Origin: SZUA-38 sp965212525
GTDB taxonomy: Bacteria > Pseudomonadota > Gammaproteobacteria > Xanthomonadales > SZUA-38
Direction of reading: 5' to 3'
Assembly: GCA_965212525.1 (NCBI GenBank)
Contig: CBDBVC010000013.1
Coordinates: forward strand, 1-64,000
DNA: 64,000 bases
The position numbers and the translations under genes are program-made. The notes under the pieces are model-generated. The model was given only the letters and a program-made list of their open reading frames with translations. It searched no databases and was not told the origin of the DNA. Below are positions 9,485 to 17,920 of this stretch, piece after piece (the stretch's first letter is position 1; every line of letters begins with the position of its first letter).

Positions 9485-10186
9485 TTATCGGTTTCTTCTC
9501 GCCTGGATCACGCCACCACCGCTACTGCCATTGCTGGTGTCATCATCCGACATGCCATTCCATTCGATCTCCGGCTGGTAGTCACCGGGGTACAGGTTAT
9601 CCATCGGGTCACAGGAAACCGACGGTTCCGGATTGTTTCCACCACCCCAGACACGTCGCTCCATGCAGGCGTACTTGACCGATGTGATCGGCACAGTGAC
9701 ACCGCCGGTGAAGATAATATTGCCATTCGAATCGGTGGTCATGTTGAACAGGTCAGCGCAGACCGGATAGAGACTCGGTGAGCCGGCATTGGTTGGATAG
9801 AGCATGGGAATGCCATCAACCAGGTACTCTGTGTAGAGATTGCAATCGCCGTATCCGTTGGTGATCTGAAGACCCTTGCCACCGACGAACCCGGTGTTGT
9901 CACCGTCCGGGCCAGGAAAGTCGGTTGCCTCAGTCCAGGCACCGAACTGCAGCCCGTGTTCACAGGCAGCCTTGCCGATCTTGTCGAGGTATTCCTGTTG
10001 AGATGACAGCGGTGGCATGATACTCGGCAGCAGCCCCTGTGAAACGATCCAGCTCTTCGAGACTTCTCCGCAATGGGCGATCCTGATCTCATCATCAATC
10101 TGTGGCCCGCCCGGTGCTTCTGCCTGGGCACTCACGCAGGCTGACAGGGCGATCGACAGAATCAAAAGTTTGTGTGTATTTGTCAT
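9485..10186 (-). CDS. Hypothetical secreted protein, six cysteines
   Basis: Not recognised. The reading frame is open to 10312, but the ATG at 10186 starts a clean signal peptide (MTNTHKLLILSIALSACVSA then QA, cut near residue 22), so I use it; length 233 aa. The mature part has six Cys residues (in AHCGE, KAACEHG, GDCNLY, PVCADL, KYACMER, VSCDPM), consistent with three disulfides, and a Gly/Ser/Asp-rich tail followed by a basic end (QARRNR). Acidic DxDGDN- and DSNG-type loops suggest calcium-binding turns (inference). It is divergent from another six-Cys secreted protein at 10431. Confidence 0.6.
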   Translation of the reverse strand: MTNTHKLLILSIALSACVSAQAEAPGGPQIDDEIRIAHCGEVSKSWIVSQGLLPSIMPPLSSQQEYLDKIGKAACEHGLQFGAWTEATDFPGPDGDNTGFVGGKGLQITNGYGDCNLYTEYLVDGIPMLYPTNAGSPSLYPVCADLFNMTTDSNGNIIFTGGVTVPITSVKYACMERRVWGGGNNPEPSVSCDPMDNLYPGDYQPEIEWNGMSDDDTSNGSSGGGVIQARRNR

Positions 10187-10430
10187 GTTGTGGTTTCCGT
10201 TGCTGATTTGGACAGCGCCTATGTTCATCGTCAGCGAGCCAATGCTCAACCAGAATCCAGGGCATAACAGGGAAAAAGCCAAATCACCCCGAATGAGCGG
10301 TCGCAGTAACACGAATCTAACTTGCTGAAATTAAAGATAAATTATATTTTGCCCGACTTTTACCCTTGGTTTTTTCCGGTCAGAAGAATGATTGTGTTAT
10401 GTTGTCGCCCTGGTGGCAGGAGGGGATATC

Positions 10431-10898
10431 ATGCAAACGGAATTTTTCACAACAGCAAGACGCGGCCTGATGTGCATGCTCGTCGTTCTGGTGATGACAG
10501 CCGCATCATGGGCACACGATACGGAATTGCAGCTGGACTGGTGCAGTGCAGCGGGCGATCAACTGGTAAGTGTAGGCCAGTATCAGCTCAGTGAGCAGGA
10601 CATCAGCGGCACATTATCCACAGCCCGCACCAACGGCCCCTGCATCATCGATGGCATTGATCGTTCCTGTGGTCAGCTCGATCACGACGATTACGCCATG
10701 GCACGATCGGCTGCCTACTTCCAGTGCTATGCCGCCAACCCGCTGGCACGTCCGGTGTTTTTCGGCCCCGAGGAGTTTCTCAATGACCAGCCGATGGTCG
10801 GCAGTGGTACGGCCCTGCATCACACGCTGTATACGCTGGACCTTGGCGTGGAATTCGGCTGCTACATCTGTCTGTCCAGTCCGCCGCGATTACGCTAG
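10431..10898 (+). CDS. Hypothetical secreted protein, six cysteines
   Basis: Not recognised. The ATG at 10431 is preceded by a strong ribosome site (AGGAGGGG, about 8 bases upstream) and begins a signal peptide (residues 1-28, hydrophobic core CMLVVLVMTAASWA), which fixes the start against the longer open frame from 10392. Mature length is about 127 aa with six Cys residues (DWCSA, GPCII, RSCGQ, FQCYA, and GCYIC). The even Cys number fits an oxidised periplasmic or extracellular protein. It shares the roughly 245-base upstream region with the divergent secreted protein at 9485-10186. Confidence 0.6.
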   Translation: MQTEFFTTARRGLMCMLVVLVMTAASWAHDTELQLDWCSAAGDQLVSVGQYQLSEQDISGTLSTARTNGPCIIDGIDRSCGQLDHDDYAMARSAAYFQCYAANPLARPVFFGPEEFLNDQPMVGSGTALHHTLYTLDLGVEFGCYICLSSPPRLR

Positions 10899-10913
10899 CA
10901 CACGGTACTACAA

Positions 10914-11819
10914 CTACTCAGCCAGGATAATTTCGGCAACCGCCTCGGGTTGCTCAAGCTGCGGATAGTGGCCGCAGCCATCGAGCCAGTACAGGCGTGA
11001 ATTTCTCAGACTGGACTGAAGCCGCTCAGCAATGGCAGCCACCGCAATCGGGTCCAGTCGACCCCAGATCAGTCGAACCGGAATGTCCGCAGTATGCAGT
11101 GACCCCTGCCAGCGATCGATATAGCGCACACGTTCGCGCATGTAGATCGCGGTCTTGGCCCACACCCTGCGGCCATGATGATGAGTCATCAGAGCCCATT
11201 GCCCGTCATAGTGCACCGCATCGAACTGATCCGGTCTGGCATAGACTTTCGGGTACTGGCGGTTGAAGACTGCCCGGGATGACAGACGTGCAGCAATTTC
11301 ACCCAGTCCGGGCGTCCTCAGCAGCCGCTGAGTAAACAGGGGACGGTGCAGGTCCATGTAAACACCGCCGTTCAGCATGTCGATGCGTGTGATTTCCGGG
11401 ACACCACGGCCTTCTTGCAGCGCGAACAGCCATTCACACAGAACCGTGTTTCCCATGTCATGGCAAAGCACGCGACATCGTTCGATCTGTTTTGCCCTGA
11501 GCACGGCATTGACAGCATCAAATTGCCTGATCAGTGAATAGGATCGCCTCGTCGGCTTGTCTGACAGACCGAATCCGGGGTAGTCCATCATCAACAGATC
11601 AAATTTCGATGACAACGCGGGTTCGATGGCATGCCAGTCCCAGCAGCTGGTTGGAAAGCCATGCAGCAGTACCAGAGTCTCACGGCCGTTTTGATCCGGG
11701 CTTACTGACCCGGCCCGTGATGCAGCGGTGACATGCAGCACATGCACACCCGTACCATCGACCTGCATGATTTCACCACGACTTCGCCAGTGTTCAAGTT
11801 CTGGTGTCAGATTGTTCAT
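10914..11819 (-). CDS. Alpha/beta hydrolase with Asp nucleophile (epoxide hydrolase/haloalkane dehalogenase-like)
   Basis: Cytoplasmic alpha/beta-hydrolase, 301 aa. The oxyanion motif is HGFP (in VLLHGFPTSCWDW, about residue 53), the nucleophile elbow is CHDMGN, with Asp where lipases have Ser, the acid is probably in WGRLDPIA, and the catalytic His is in GCGHYPQLEQP near the C-terminus. An Asp nucleophile with HGxP is the hallmark of the epoxide hydrolase and haloalkane dehalogenase branch, so an epoxide or halide substrate is plausible but unproven. It ends 15 bases from the end of the convergent secreted-protein gene. The DNA upstream (11820-12262) is a long non-coding gap. Confidence 0.85.
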   Translation of the reverse strand: MNNLTPELEHWRSRGEIMQVDGTGVHVLHVTAASRAGSVSPDQNGRETLVLLHGFPTSCWDWHAIEPALSSKFDLLMMDYPGFGLSDKPTRRSYSLIRQFDAVNAVLRAKQIERCRVLCHDMGNTVLCEWLFALQEGRGVPEITRIDMLNGGVYMDLHRPLFTQRLLRTPGLGEIAARLSSRAVFNRQYPKVYARPDQFDAVHYDGQWALMTHHHGRRVWAKTAIYMRERVRYIDRWQGSLHTADIPVRLIWGRLDPIAVAAIAERLQSSLRNSRLYWLDGCGHYPQLEQPEAVAEIILAE

Positions 11820-12262
11820 GTTCTGCAGTTTTCTGAAGCTGTGGAGACGATCATTATGGCAGATCAGGACGGTTTGTCGGCCTTAAAACGTCGTTTTTCG
11901 TATATCTATGACTTTCGCCACATTCAGCCGATTCGAGTCAGGGTTAACCTGTAACTGCGAGTTTGGTTTTGTTGTTCATCAACGTAATGGTGCTCGTTGT
12001 TTCCGGCCATGACAGACTTCGGCGCTTGCCTTGTCGGGATGTCCGGATAAATGAACAGCAGGGACAGTCGGCGAGAAAATTTCTTTGAAACCTTTTCGCA
12101 GAACGACAGTCTACTGAACCAAGCCTGCATGGCTGGGTTCGCTGCCCTCCCTTAAGCGAACCCGCATTGGAGATGATGTTCCCCCAAACACGCTCCGAAC
12201 TCGTCCCGGGGGGTCCCCCTTCCCCCCGGGACACCCCTTGAACCCATAGTCATCAAACGAAT
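11820..12262. other. 443-base intergenic region with two strong GC-rich hairpins
   Basis: No credible gene. The region holds the upstream DNA of the hydrolase and the downstream DNA of hemF, both on the minus strand. Two inverted repeats stand out: an 8-bp stem GGGTTCGC/GCGAACCC (12135-12142 with 12156-12163, 13-base loop) and an 11-bp stem GTCCCGGGGGG/CCCCCCGGGAC (12203-12213 with 12222-12232, 8-base loop). Neither is followed by a T-run on either strand, so they are not standard intrinsic terminators. The open frame on the minus strand at 11944-12234 shows no recognisable protein. Confidence 0.5.
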
Positions 12263-13180
12263 TCAGGCAATTTCTGTCAGCCAGTCCCTGGGCCTGAGGA
12301 AGTCTGTAAGCAGTTTTTCCTCGGCACTTCCCTGTGCCGGTTTGTATTCATAGGCCCATCGGGCCACGGGCGGCATCGACATCAGTATGGACTCGGTTCG
12401 TCCACCCGACTGCAGACCGAACAAGGTGCCTCTGTCGTAAACCAGATTGAATTCGACATAGCGTGCTCGGCGATACTCCTGCCACTGTTTCTCCGATTCG
12501 GTCCAGTTCTGGTTTCTGCGCCGTTCGACGATGGGCAGGTAGGCTGGCAGGAAATGATCCCCGACCGATTGCATGAAGGCAAAACTCTGCTCGAAGCCGG
12601 GCTCATTCAGGTCATCAAAGAAAAGACCGCCAACACCGCGTGTCTCTGAGCGGTGTGGCAGATAGAAATACTCATCACACCAGCGCCGGTAACGGTCATA
12701 GCAGGATTCGCCGAAGGGTTCACAGGCCGCTCTGGCGGTACGGTGCCAGTGCAGCACATCCTCCTCGTAACCGTAACAGGGTGTGAGGTCAAAACCGCCA
12801 CCAAACCACCAGACAGGTTCCTCGCCCGGCTTGTCGGCGATGAAAAATCGTACATTGGCATGCGTGGTGGGGACGTGTGGATTGACCGGGTGAATCACCA
12901 GCGACACGCCCATGGCCTGAAAGCCCCTGCCGGCAAGTTCCGGTCGACTGGCGCTGGCGCTCGGCGGCAGTTGCGATCCATGTACGTGAGAAAAGTTTAC
13001 ACCGGCCTTGTCAAACACATCACCGCCACTGATGACTCGGGTTATACCACCACCGCCGGCCTCGCGCTGCCATTCATCACCTGCTGCGGTCACAGCAGGG
13101 TCCAGTTCTGTCAGTGCGTCCAGAATGCGCTTTTGCAGCGCCAGCAGGTAGTGCTTGACGGGTTCAGCCAGTTCACTCAT
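12263..13180 (-). CDS. hemF: Oxygen-dependent coproporphyrinogen III oxidase
   Basis: Converts coproporphyrinogen III to protoporphyrinogen IX with O2 in heme synthesis; cytoplasmic, homodimeric, 305 aa, normal length. Family signatures are clear: GGGITRVISGG, VNFSHVHG, NPHVPTTHANVRFF, WWFGGGFDLTPCYGYEED, GVGGLFFDDL and the C-terminal VEFNLVYDRGTLFGLQSGG followed by ESILMSMPP. It starts 6 bases after the tsaC stop and is the last gene of the leftward dprA-smg-topA-tsaC-hemF run. The presence of HemF indicates heme synthesis under oxic conditions. Confidence 0.97.
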   Translation of the reverse strand: MSELAEPVKHYLLALQKRILDALTELDPAVTAAGDEWQREAGGGGITRVISGGDVFDKAGVNFSHVHGSQLPPSASASRPELAGRGFQAMGVSLVIHPVNPHVPTTHANVRFFIADKPGEEPVWWFGGGFDLTPCYGYEEDVLHWHRTARAACEPFGESCYDRYRRWCDEYFYLPHRSETRGVGGLFFDDLNEPGFEQSFAFMQSVGDHFLPAYLPIVERRRNQNWTESEKQWQEYRRARYVEFNLVYDRGTLFGLQSGGRTESILMSMPPVARWAYEYKPAQGSAEEKLLTDFLRPRDWLTEIA

Positions 13181-13186
13181 GGGGCA

Positions 13187-13732
13187 TCAGTCTCGCAGGA
13201 TTTTTCCGCTGCGTCCATCGATGATTCGTGTGGGTCGATCCAGTCCGCCCAGCGCACCTTCAAGCAGTGTGCACTGATCGCCGAAATAGCGGTACAGGAC
13301 ATCAGTGGATTTCGCCGGCGGCAGGCCAGAGGGGTTGGCACTGGTCGACACCAGACAGCCGCCAAAGGCATCACACAAAGCGCGCATCACCGGGTGATCG
13401 GTTACTCGCACGGCGATGGTGCCATCTTTAACCACTGGGTGATCGGTCCGCGCCGTTGACACCGGCATGATCCAGGTCACGGGTCCTGGCCAGCTCTGCC
13501 TGGCTGCGCTCAGGTCAACACTGGCATCGATCCAGGGCATGAGCTGTTCAACTGAAGAGGCCACCAGAATCAGACCCTTGTCTTTCGGGCGCTGCTTCAG
13601 ATTCATCAATGCTTCGATGGCCAGCGCTGAATCCGGGTCACAGCTGAAACCGTAAACGGCTTCAGTCGGACAGATAACGACGCCCTCCTGCCTCAACAAC
13701 GCGACAGCATCGGTGACAGTGATGGATTTCAT
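13187..13732 (-). CDS. tsaC: Threonylcarbamoyl-AMP synthase (YrdC/TsaC type)
   Basis: Makes threonylcarbamoyl-AMP from Thr, bicarbonate and ATP for the universal t6A37 modification of ANN-decoding tRNAs. Single YrdC domain, 181 aa from the ATG at 13732 (an in-frame GTG lies two codons upstream). Motifs seen: VVICPTEAVYGFSCDP, the basic signature LKQRPKDKGLIL, SWPGPVTWIM and LVSTSANPSG. It lacks the C-terminal Sua5 extension, as in other gammaproteobacteria. It lies between topA (35 bases) and hemF (6 bases) on the same strand, as in Pseudomonas-type genomes where yrdC, dprA and hemF cluster. Confidence 0.95.
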   Translation of the reverse strand: MKSITVTDAVALLRQEGVVICPTEAVYGFSCDPDSALAIEALMNLKQRPKDKGLILVASSVEQLMPWIDASVDLSAARQSWPGPVTWIMPVSTARTDHPVVKDGTIAVRVTDHPVMRALCDAFGGCLVSTSANPSGLPPAKSTDVLYRYFGDQCTLLEGALGGLDRPTRIIDGRSGKILRD

Positions 13733-13767
13733 GGGCACAGCAGTGAGCCGCCTGAATCAGCGTGCAA

Positions 13768-16083
13768 TCAGGAGGCCTTGGCCTTTCGACGCGTCCGTTT
13801 TTTCCGGTCCGGTGCCTTGGCGATGATCTCCTCGCATTCGGCCAGCGTCAGATCGGCTGGCTCGCGATCCTTGGGGATGCGGCCGTTTTTCTTGCCATCG
13901 GTGATGTACGGCCCGTAGCGACCTTTCAGAATCTGCAGTTCACTGCCCTCGAAGGTCTTGATTATCTTGTCGGCATCGGCCTGTTTTTTCTCTGCCACCA
14001 GCTCCAGAGCGCGTTCGGTCGTGATGGTGTGGGGGTCTTCTTCTTTCGGTATGGAGACGAACTTGTTGCCGTATCGTACATACGGCCCGAAGCGACCGAT
14101 ATTGGCCGACAGTGCCTCACCTTCTGGTGTCTCACCAAGGTCGCGCGGCAGCTTGAACAGCTCCATGGCTTCTTCAAAGGTGATCAGGTCGATTTTCTGA
14201 CCGGGCCTGAGCGATGCAAACTGTGGCTTTTCCTCGTCCTCGCGTGAACCGATCTGAACAAATGGCCCGTATCGACCCATACGCACGGAGACCGGTTTGC
14301 CCGATTTCGGATCGGTGCCCAGTTCACGCTGCTGCATGACATCGGCACGACTGACCGACTCTTCCTTCTCGTCTACCAGCTCGATGAACGGGGTCCAGAA
14401 CTTACCCAGCAACGGCACCCATTCCTTTTCGCCACGCGAGATGTCGTCGAGTTCGTCTTCCAGACGGGCGGTGAATTCGTAATCCACGTATCGGGTAAAA
14501 TGTTCGGACAGGAACTTGCTCACCACTCGACCGATATCAGTCGGCGTGAATCGCCGGCTTTCCAGTTCAACATACTCACGATTTACCAGCGTTGAAATGA
14601 TGTTGGCGTAGGTCGAGGGACGACCGATACCGAATTCTTCCAGCGCCTTCACCAGGGAAGCCTCGGAAAAACGCGGTGGCGGTTCGGTGAAATGCTGTTC
14701 AGGACGAATTTCCCTGACATCAACCTCGTCACCCTTGACCAGCCTGGGCAAGCGGTTTTCCTTCTTGCTGCTGTTCTTGTTGTCATCGCCCTCTTCATAG
14801 ACACTCAGGAAGCCGGGCTCGACGACTGTGGAACCGGTGGCCTTGAGCGTATTGCCTTCACCGCAGTTGAACAGGACGGCGACCGTGTTCATGATCGCAG
14901 GAATCATCTGACAGGCGATGGTGCGCTTCCAGATCAGGTTGTACAGCTTCATCTGATCTTCGTTCAGATGTGACTTCAGCTTCTCAGGCAACAGTGTTGC
15001 CGATGTGGGCCGGATTGCTTCGTGTGCTTCCTGCGCATTCTTTGACTTGGTCTTGTAGGTGTTGACCGATTCCGGTACCGATTTCTCTCCGTACTGCTCG
15101 GCAATCACTTCTCTCAGTTCCGCCAGCGCATCGTTGGACAGCATGACCGAGTCGGTTCGCATGTAGGTGATCAGACCCTGCTGACCCTTGCCGGTGTCAA
15201 TTCCCTCATACAGTTGCTGAGCCACACGCATGGTTTTCTGTGCCGAAAAACGAAGTTTGCGTGCCGCTTCCTGCTGCAATGTCGAGGTAATGAACGGTGG
15301 AGAGGGATTCCGCTTGCGCTGCTTGCTGGTGATGTCAGCCACGATCAACTTGCCGTTAGCTGTATCCGTCAGTGTCTTGTGGACTTCCTTCGCCTGTTTT
15401 TCGTTGTTGATATCGAATTGCTTGAGCTTTTCGCCCTGCCATTCGAACAGTTTGGCCATGAACGGCTGTTTCTCTTTCTCGAGATCAGCCTCGATGGTCC
15501 AGTATTCCTTCGGATCAAATGCCTCGATCTCCAGCTCGCGCTCAACGATCATGCGCAGGGCCGGACTCTGCACACGACCGGCAGACAGGCCACGCTTGAC
15601 CTTTTTCCACAGCAGCGGTGACAGATTGAAACCGACCAGGTAATCCAGCGCCCGTCTGGCCTGCTGTGCATTGACCAGATCGGTTGACAGGGTGCGTGGC
15701 TCGGCCACAGCCTCCTGTATCGCTTTCTTTGTGATCTCGCTGAATACGACCCGATAGATGTTCTTGTCCTTCAGCACCTTCTTGTCATCAAGAATTTCCT
15801 TGATATGCCACGAGATGGCCTCACCCTCGCGATCAAGGTCGGTGGCCAGATAGACCGATTCAGCCTTTTTGGCTTCCTTGACGATGGCATTGATGTGCTT
15901 GTTGTTGCGTTCGACGATTTCGTAGGTCATTCTGAAATCGTTGTCCGGGTCGACTGCCCCTTTCTTCGGAATCAGGTCGCGTACATGGCCGTAGGACGCC
16001 AGCACCTTGAAATCCTTGCCGAGATAACGCTCGATCGTGCTGGCTTTTGCCGGTGATTCAACTATGAGTAGGTTCGCTGCCAT
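13768..16083 (-). CDS. topA: DNA topoisomerase I
   Basis: Type IA topoisomerase relaxing negative supercoils, 771 aa. The Toprim domain opens with LLIVESPAKASTIERYLG and contains ATDLDREGEAISWH. The catalytic Tyr lies in the segment GLITYMRTDSV (near residue 310), and HEAIRPT follows. After GIGRPSTYANII and the DELDDISRGEKEW region the C-terminus carries three topo_C-type repeats recognisable as GRYGPFVQIG, GRFGPYVRYG and GRYGPYITDG, ending in a Lys/Arg-rich tail (RKKRTRRKAKAS). The Cys4 zinc ribbons of the E. coli enzyme are absent, so this is the repeat-ended form found in many other proteobacteria. It follows smg by 9 bases. Confidence 0.97.
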   Translation of the reverse strand: MAANLLIVESPAKASTIERYLGKDFKVLASYGHVRDLIPKKGAVDPDNDFRMTYEIVERNNKHINAIVKEAKKAESVYLATDLDREGEAISWHIKEILDDKKVLKDKNIYRVVFSEITKKAIQEAVAEPRTLSTDLVNAQQARRALDYLVGFNLSPLLWKKVKRGLSAGRVQSPALRMIVERELEIEAFDPKEYWTIEADLEKEKQPFMAKLFEWQGEKLKQFDINNEKQAKEVHKTLTDTANGKLIVADITSKQRKRNPSPPFITSTLQQEAARKLRFSAQKTMRVAQQLYEGIDTGKGQQGLITYMRTDSVMLSNDALAELREVIAEQYGEKSVPESVNTYKTKSKNAQEAHEAIRPTSATLLPEKLKSHLNEDQMKLYNLIWKRTIACQMIPAIMNTVAVLFNCGEGNTLKATGSTVVEPGFLSVYEEGDDNKNSSKKENRLPRLVKGDEVDVREIRPEQHFTEPPPRFSEASLVKALEEFGIGRPSTYANIISTLVNREYVELESRRFTPTDIGRVVSKFLSEHFTRYVDYEFTARLEDELDDISRGEKEWVPLLGKFWTPFIELVDEKEESVSRADVMQQRELGTDPKSGKPVSVRMGRYGPFVQIGSREDEEKPQFASLRPGQKIDLITFEEAMELFKLPRDLGETPEGEALSANIGRFGPYVRYGNKFVSIPKEEDPHTITTERALELVAEKKQADADKIIKTFEGSELQILKGRYGPYITDGKKNGRIPKDREPADLTLAECEEIIAKAPDRKKRTRRKAKAS

Positions 16084-16092
16084 GGTCTTGTG

Positions 16093-16569
16093 TCAATGTC
16101 TCAGTTCTTCTGTACTGCTGAACAGGTGGTTTTCCATCCAGGCAAAATTGGCTTCCTGCCCTTTCTGTGTGAACAGTACCATCAGGATAATCCACTTCAG
16201 ATCGTCCAGATCAACCTGCTGATTGTCCAGTGCCATGACCCGGTCCACCACCAGCTCGCGGCGATGACTGTCGAGCACACCGGCGTTCTCAAGGTAGATC
16301 AGGAACCCACGGCAATCGGTATCCAGACGTTGCTGTTCATAATCACTGAAGACCCGTACCGGCTCGGTAACGCTGTCTACCAGTTCAGGCAGCTCACGCT
16401 GTTCCGCCAGGCCATCGAGCCAGTCGAATGCCTTGCTGACTTCGCCTTCACTGAATCCTGCTTCGAGAAGGGAAGCCTGCATGGTTTCGCGGTCAGTATC
16501 TTCCTCGGGCTCGTCATAGAAGTAGTTCTCAAACAGATACATCAGGACATCAAGCACATTTTCTTTCAT
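16093..16569 (-). CDS. smg: Smg family protein (DUF494)
   Basis: Small acidic cytoplasmic protein of the Smg/DUF494 family, 158 aa; molecular function not established. The start MKENVLDVLMYLFENYF is the family N-terminus, so I take the ATG at 16569 and not the longer open frame. The ATG overlaps the dprA stop as ATGA, indicating translational coupling. The family is nearly always encoded beside dprA in gamma- and betaproteobacteria, as here. Confidence 0.93.
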   Translation of the reverse strand: MKENVLDVLMYLFENYFYDEPEEDTDRETMQASLLEAGFSEGEVSKAFDWLDGLAEQRELPELVDSVTEPVRVFSDYEQQRLDTDCRGFLIYLENAGVLDSHRRELVVDRVMALDNQQVDLDDLKWIILMVLFTQKGQEANFAWMENHLFSSTEELRH

Positions 16570-17726
16570 ATTGCGGCCTCTCTGCGACAATAGGTCCCGC
16601 CCGGGACAGCCTCGATCTGATCGTTCAGCTCCAGCAACAAGAGCATGGATGAAACTTCGGCGACGGTCAATCCCGTTTCTTCAACCAGATCATCTATCGT
16701 GACCGGATCAGATCCGATCGCTTGCATCAATCGCTTGTATTCCGGGTCATGTTCTATTGTTGGGGCAGAATTTCCCGGTTCAAGAAGTTCTGTGGTTCCA
16801 TCCGCAGACTGCTGCTCCAGTACGCGACGCATGTCACCAGCGAAATCGCGCGTGATCTGAGCCAGATCCTGTAACAGGTCCTCCTCCGATTCAACCAGTC
16901 TTGCCCCCTGTCTGATCAGTGAATTGCATCCTCTGGCAACCGGATTGTGAATCGAACCCGGAATGGCGAATACCTCCCTCCCCTGATCCATCGCTGTTCT
17001 CGCCGTGATCAGGCTGCCGCTGCGTACTCCTGCCTCGACCACCAGTGTACCCAGTGACAGGCCGCTGATCAGTCGGTTTCGACGCGGGAAGTTCTCGCGT
17101 CTGGGTGGTGTCCCCGGCGCAAATTCGGAGACAACGGCACCGTTATCCGCTATCCGGCGACACAGCTCGGCATGGCCTGCCGGATAGACAATATCCAGGC
17201 CCGTTGCTGCCACGGCAATGGTCTTGCAGCCTTCGTCCAGTGCAGCCTTGTGAGCCAGACCATCGATACCCATGGCCATTCCGCTGGTAACCAGTAGTCC
17301 CGTGCGGGCAATGGCAGCTGAAAACTGAGTGGCGTTGCGACGTCCGGTCGCACTCGGCTTGCGACTACCGATGATGGCCAGCTGCGGGTGCCAGAGCACA
17401 CTCGGGTCACCGGTCACAAAGAGCCAGGCTGGTGACGAGGGAATTTCCTTCAGCCGGGGCGGGAAGTCGTCATCGGTGAGTGTAATCAGATGATTGTCGG
17501 GCCTGGAAAGCCACTCACGAATCTGATTCAACCTCTGTTGATCAGGTTGTCTGAGCGCGTGAATGGTCTTGTCTGACAGGCCGGCCTGATGCATCTGCCT
17601 GTTGTCTAGCCTGAGCAGGTCGAGTGGGTCCTGCTGTGGTTTGATGAGCCGTCGAAGTACCGATGCACCCAGTCCCGGGGCACAAATCAGTGTGAGCCAG
17701 CTCCTGAGCTCGGGGGTATCTTCCAT
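16566..17726 (-). CDS. dprA: DNA-processing protein DprA
   Basis: Single-strand DNA-binding protein that loads RecA during natural transformation; 386 aa. It has an N-terminal SAM-like helical region (residues 1-70), the Rossmann-like core with IIGSRKPSATG, TSGMAMGIDGLAHKAAL, AVAATGLDIVYPAGH and the characteristic FPRRNRLISGLS and VVEAGVRSGSLITARTA segments, and a C-terminal winged-helix domain (about 325-380). The stop overlaps the smg start. DprA alone does not prove competence, as it is widely kept. Confidence 0.96.
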   Translation of the reverse strand: MEDTPELRSWLTLICAPGLGASVLRRLIKPQQDPLDLLRLDNRQMHQAGLSDKTIHALRQPDQQRLNQIREWLSRPDNHLITLTDDDFPPRLKEIPSSPAWLFVTGDPSVLWHPQLAIIGSRKPSATGRRNATQFSAAIARTGLLVTSGMAMGIDGLAHKAALDEGCKTIAVAATGLDIVYPAGHAELCRRIADNGAVVSEFAPGTPPRRENFPRRNRLISGLSLGTLVVEAGVRSGSLITARTAMDQGREVFAIPGSIHNPVARGCNSLIRQGARLVESEEDLLQDLAQITRDFAGDMRRVLEQQSADGTTELLEPGNSAPTIEHDPEYKRLMQAIGSDPVTIDDLVEETGLTVAEVSSMLLLLELNDQIEAVPGGTYCRREAAI

Positions 17727-17879
17727 GAACTGAATCCTCTGCCTAACGGTTATTCCGTTATCTCCCGACCAATTCCCTTGCCACTAGGCTAAAAGAGCAG
17801 AACAGGCAAGTCAATACAGGACGGGGATCGAACACAGCAGTACTGCTGCTTGAGGTTTCATCAGGTGAGCATGACAGAC

Positions 17880-17914
17880 CGCACACCTGCCCGAGGGAAT
17901 CGGGCAGGTGTGCG
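17880..17914. terminator. 15-bp perfect hairpin after the LysM gene, no T-run
   Basis: CGCACACCTGCCCGA (17880-17894) pairs without mismatch with 17900-17914 around a 5-base loop, starting 6 bases after the LysM-protein stop codon on the minus strand. No uridine tract follows on either strand, so it may be a transcript 3' end stabiliser or a weak terminator. The rest of 17727-17920 contains a small AACGG/CCGTT hairpin upstream of dprA and nothing else I recognise. Confidence 0.5.
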
Positions 17915-17920
17915 CCAGAA

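Noticed and set aside
11944..12234. 96-codon minus-strand frame in the hemF/hydrolase gap
   Set aside because: Composition looks random, it spans both hairpins and has no recognisable domain.
12653..13459. 268-codon plus-strand frame opposite hemF and tsaC
   Set aside because: Antisense to two well-supported genes, no domain signature.
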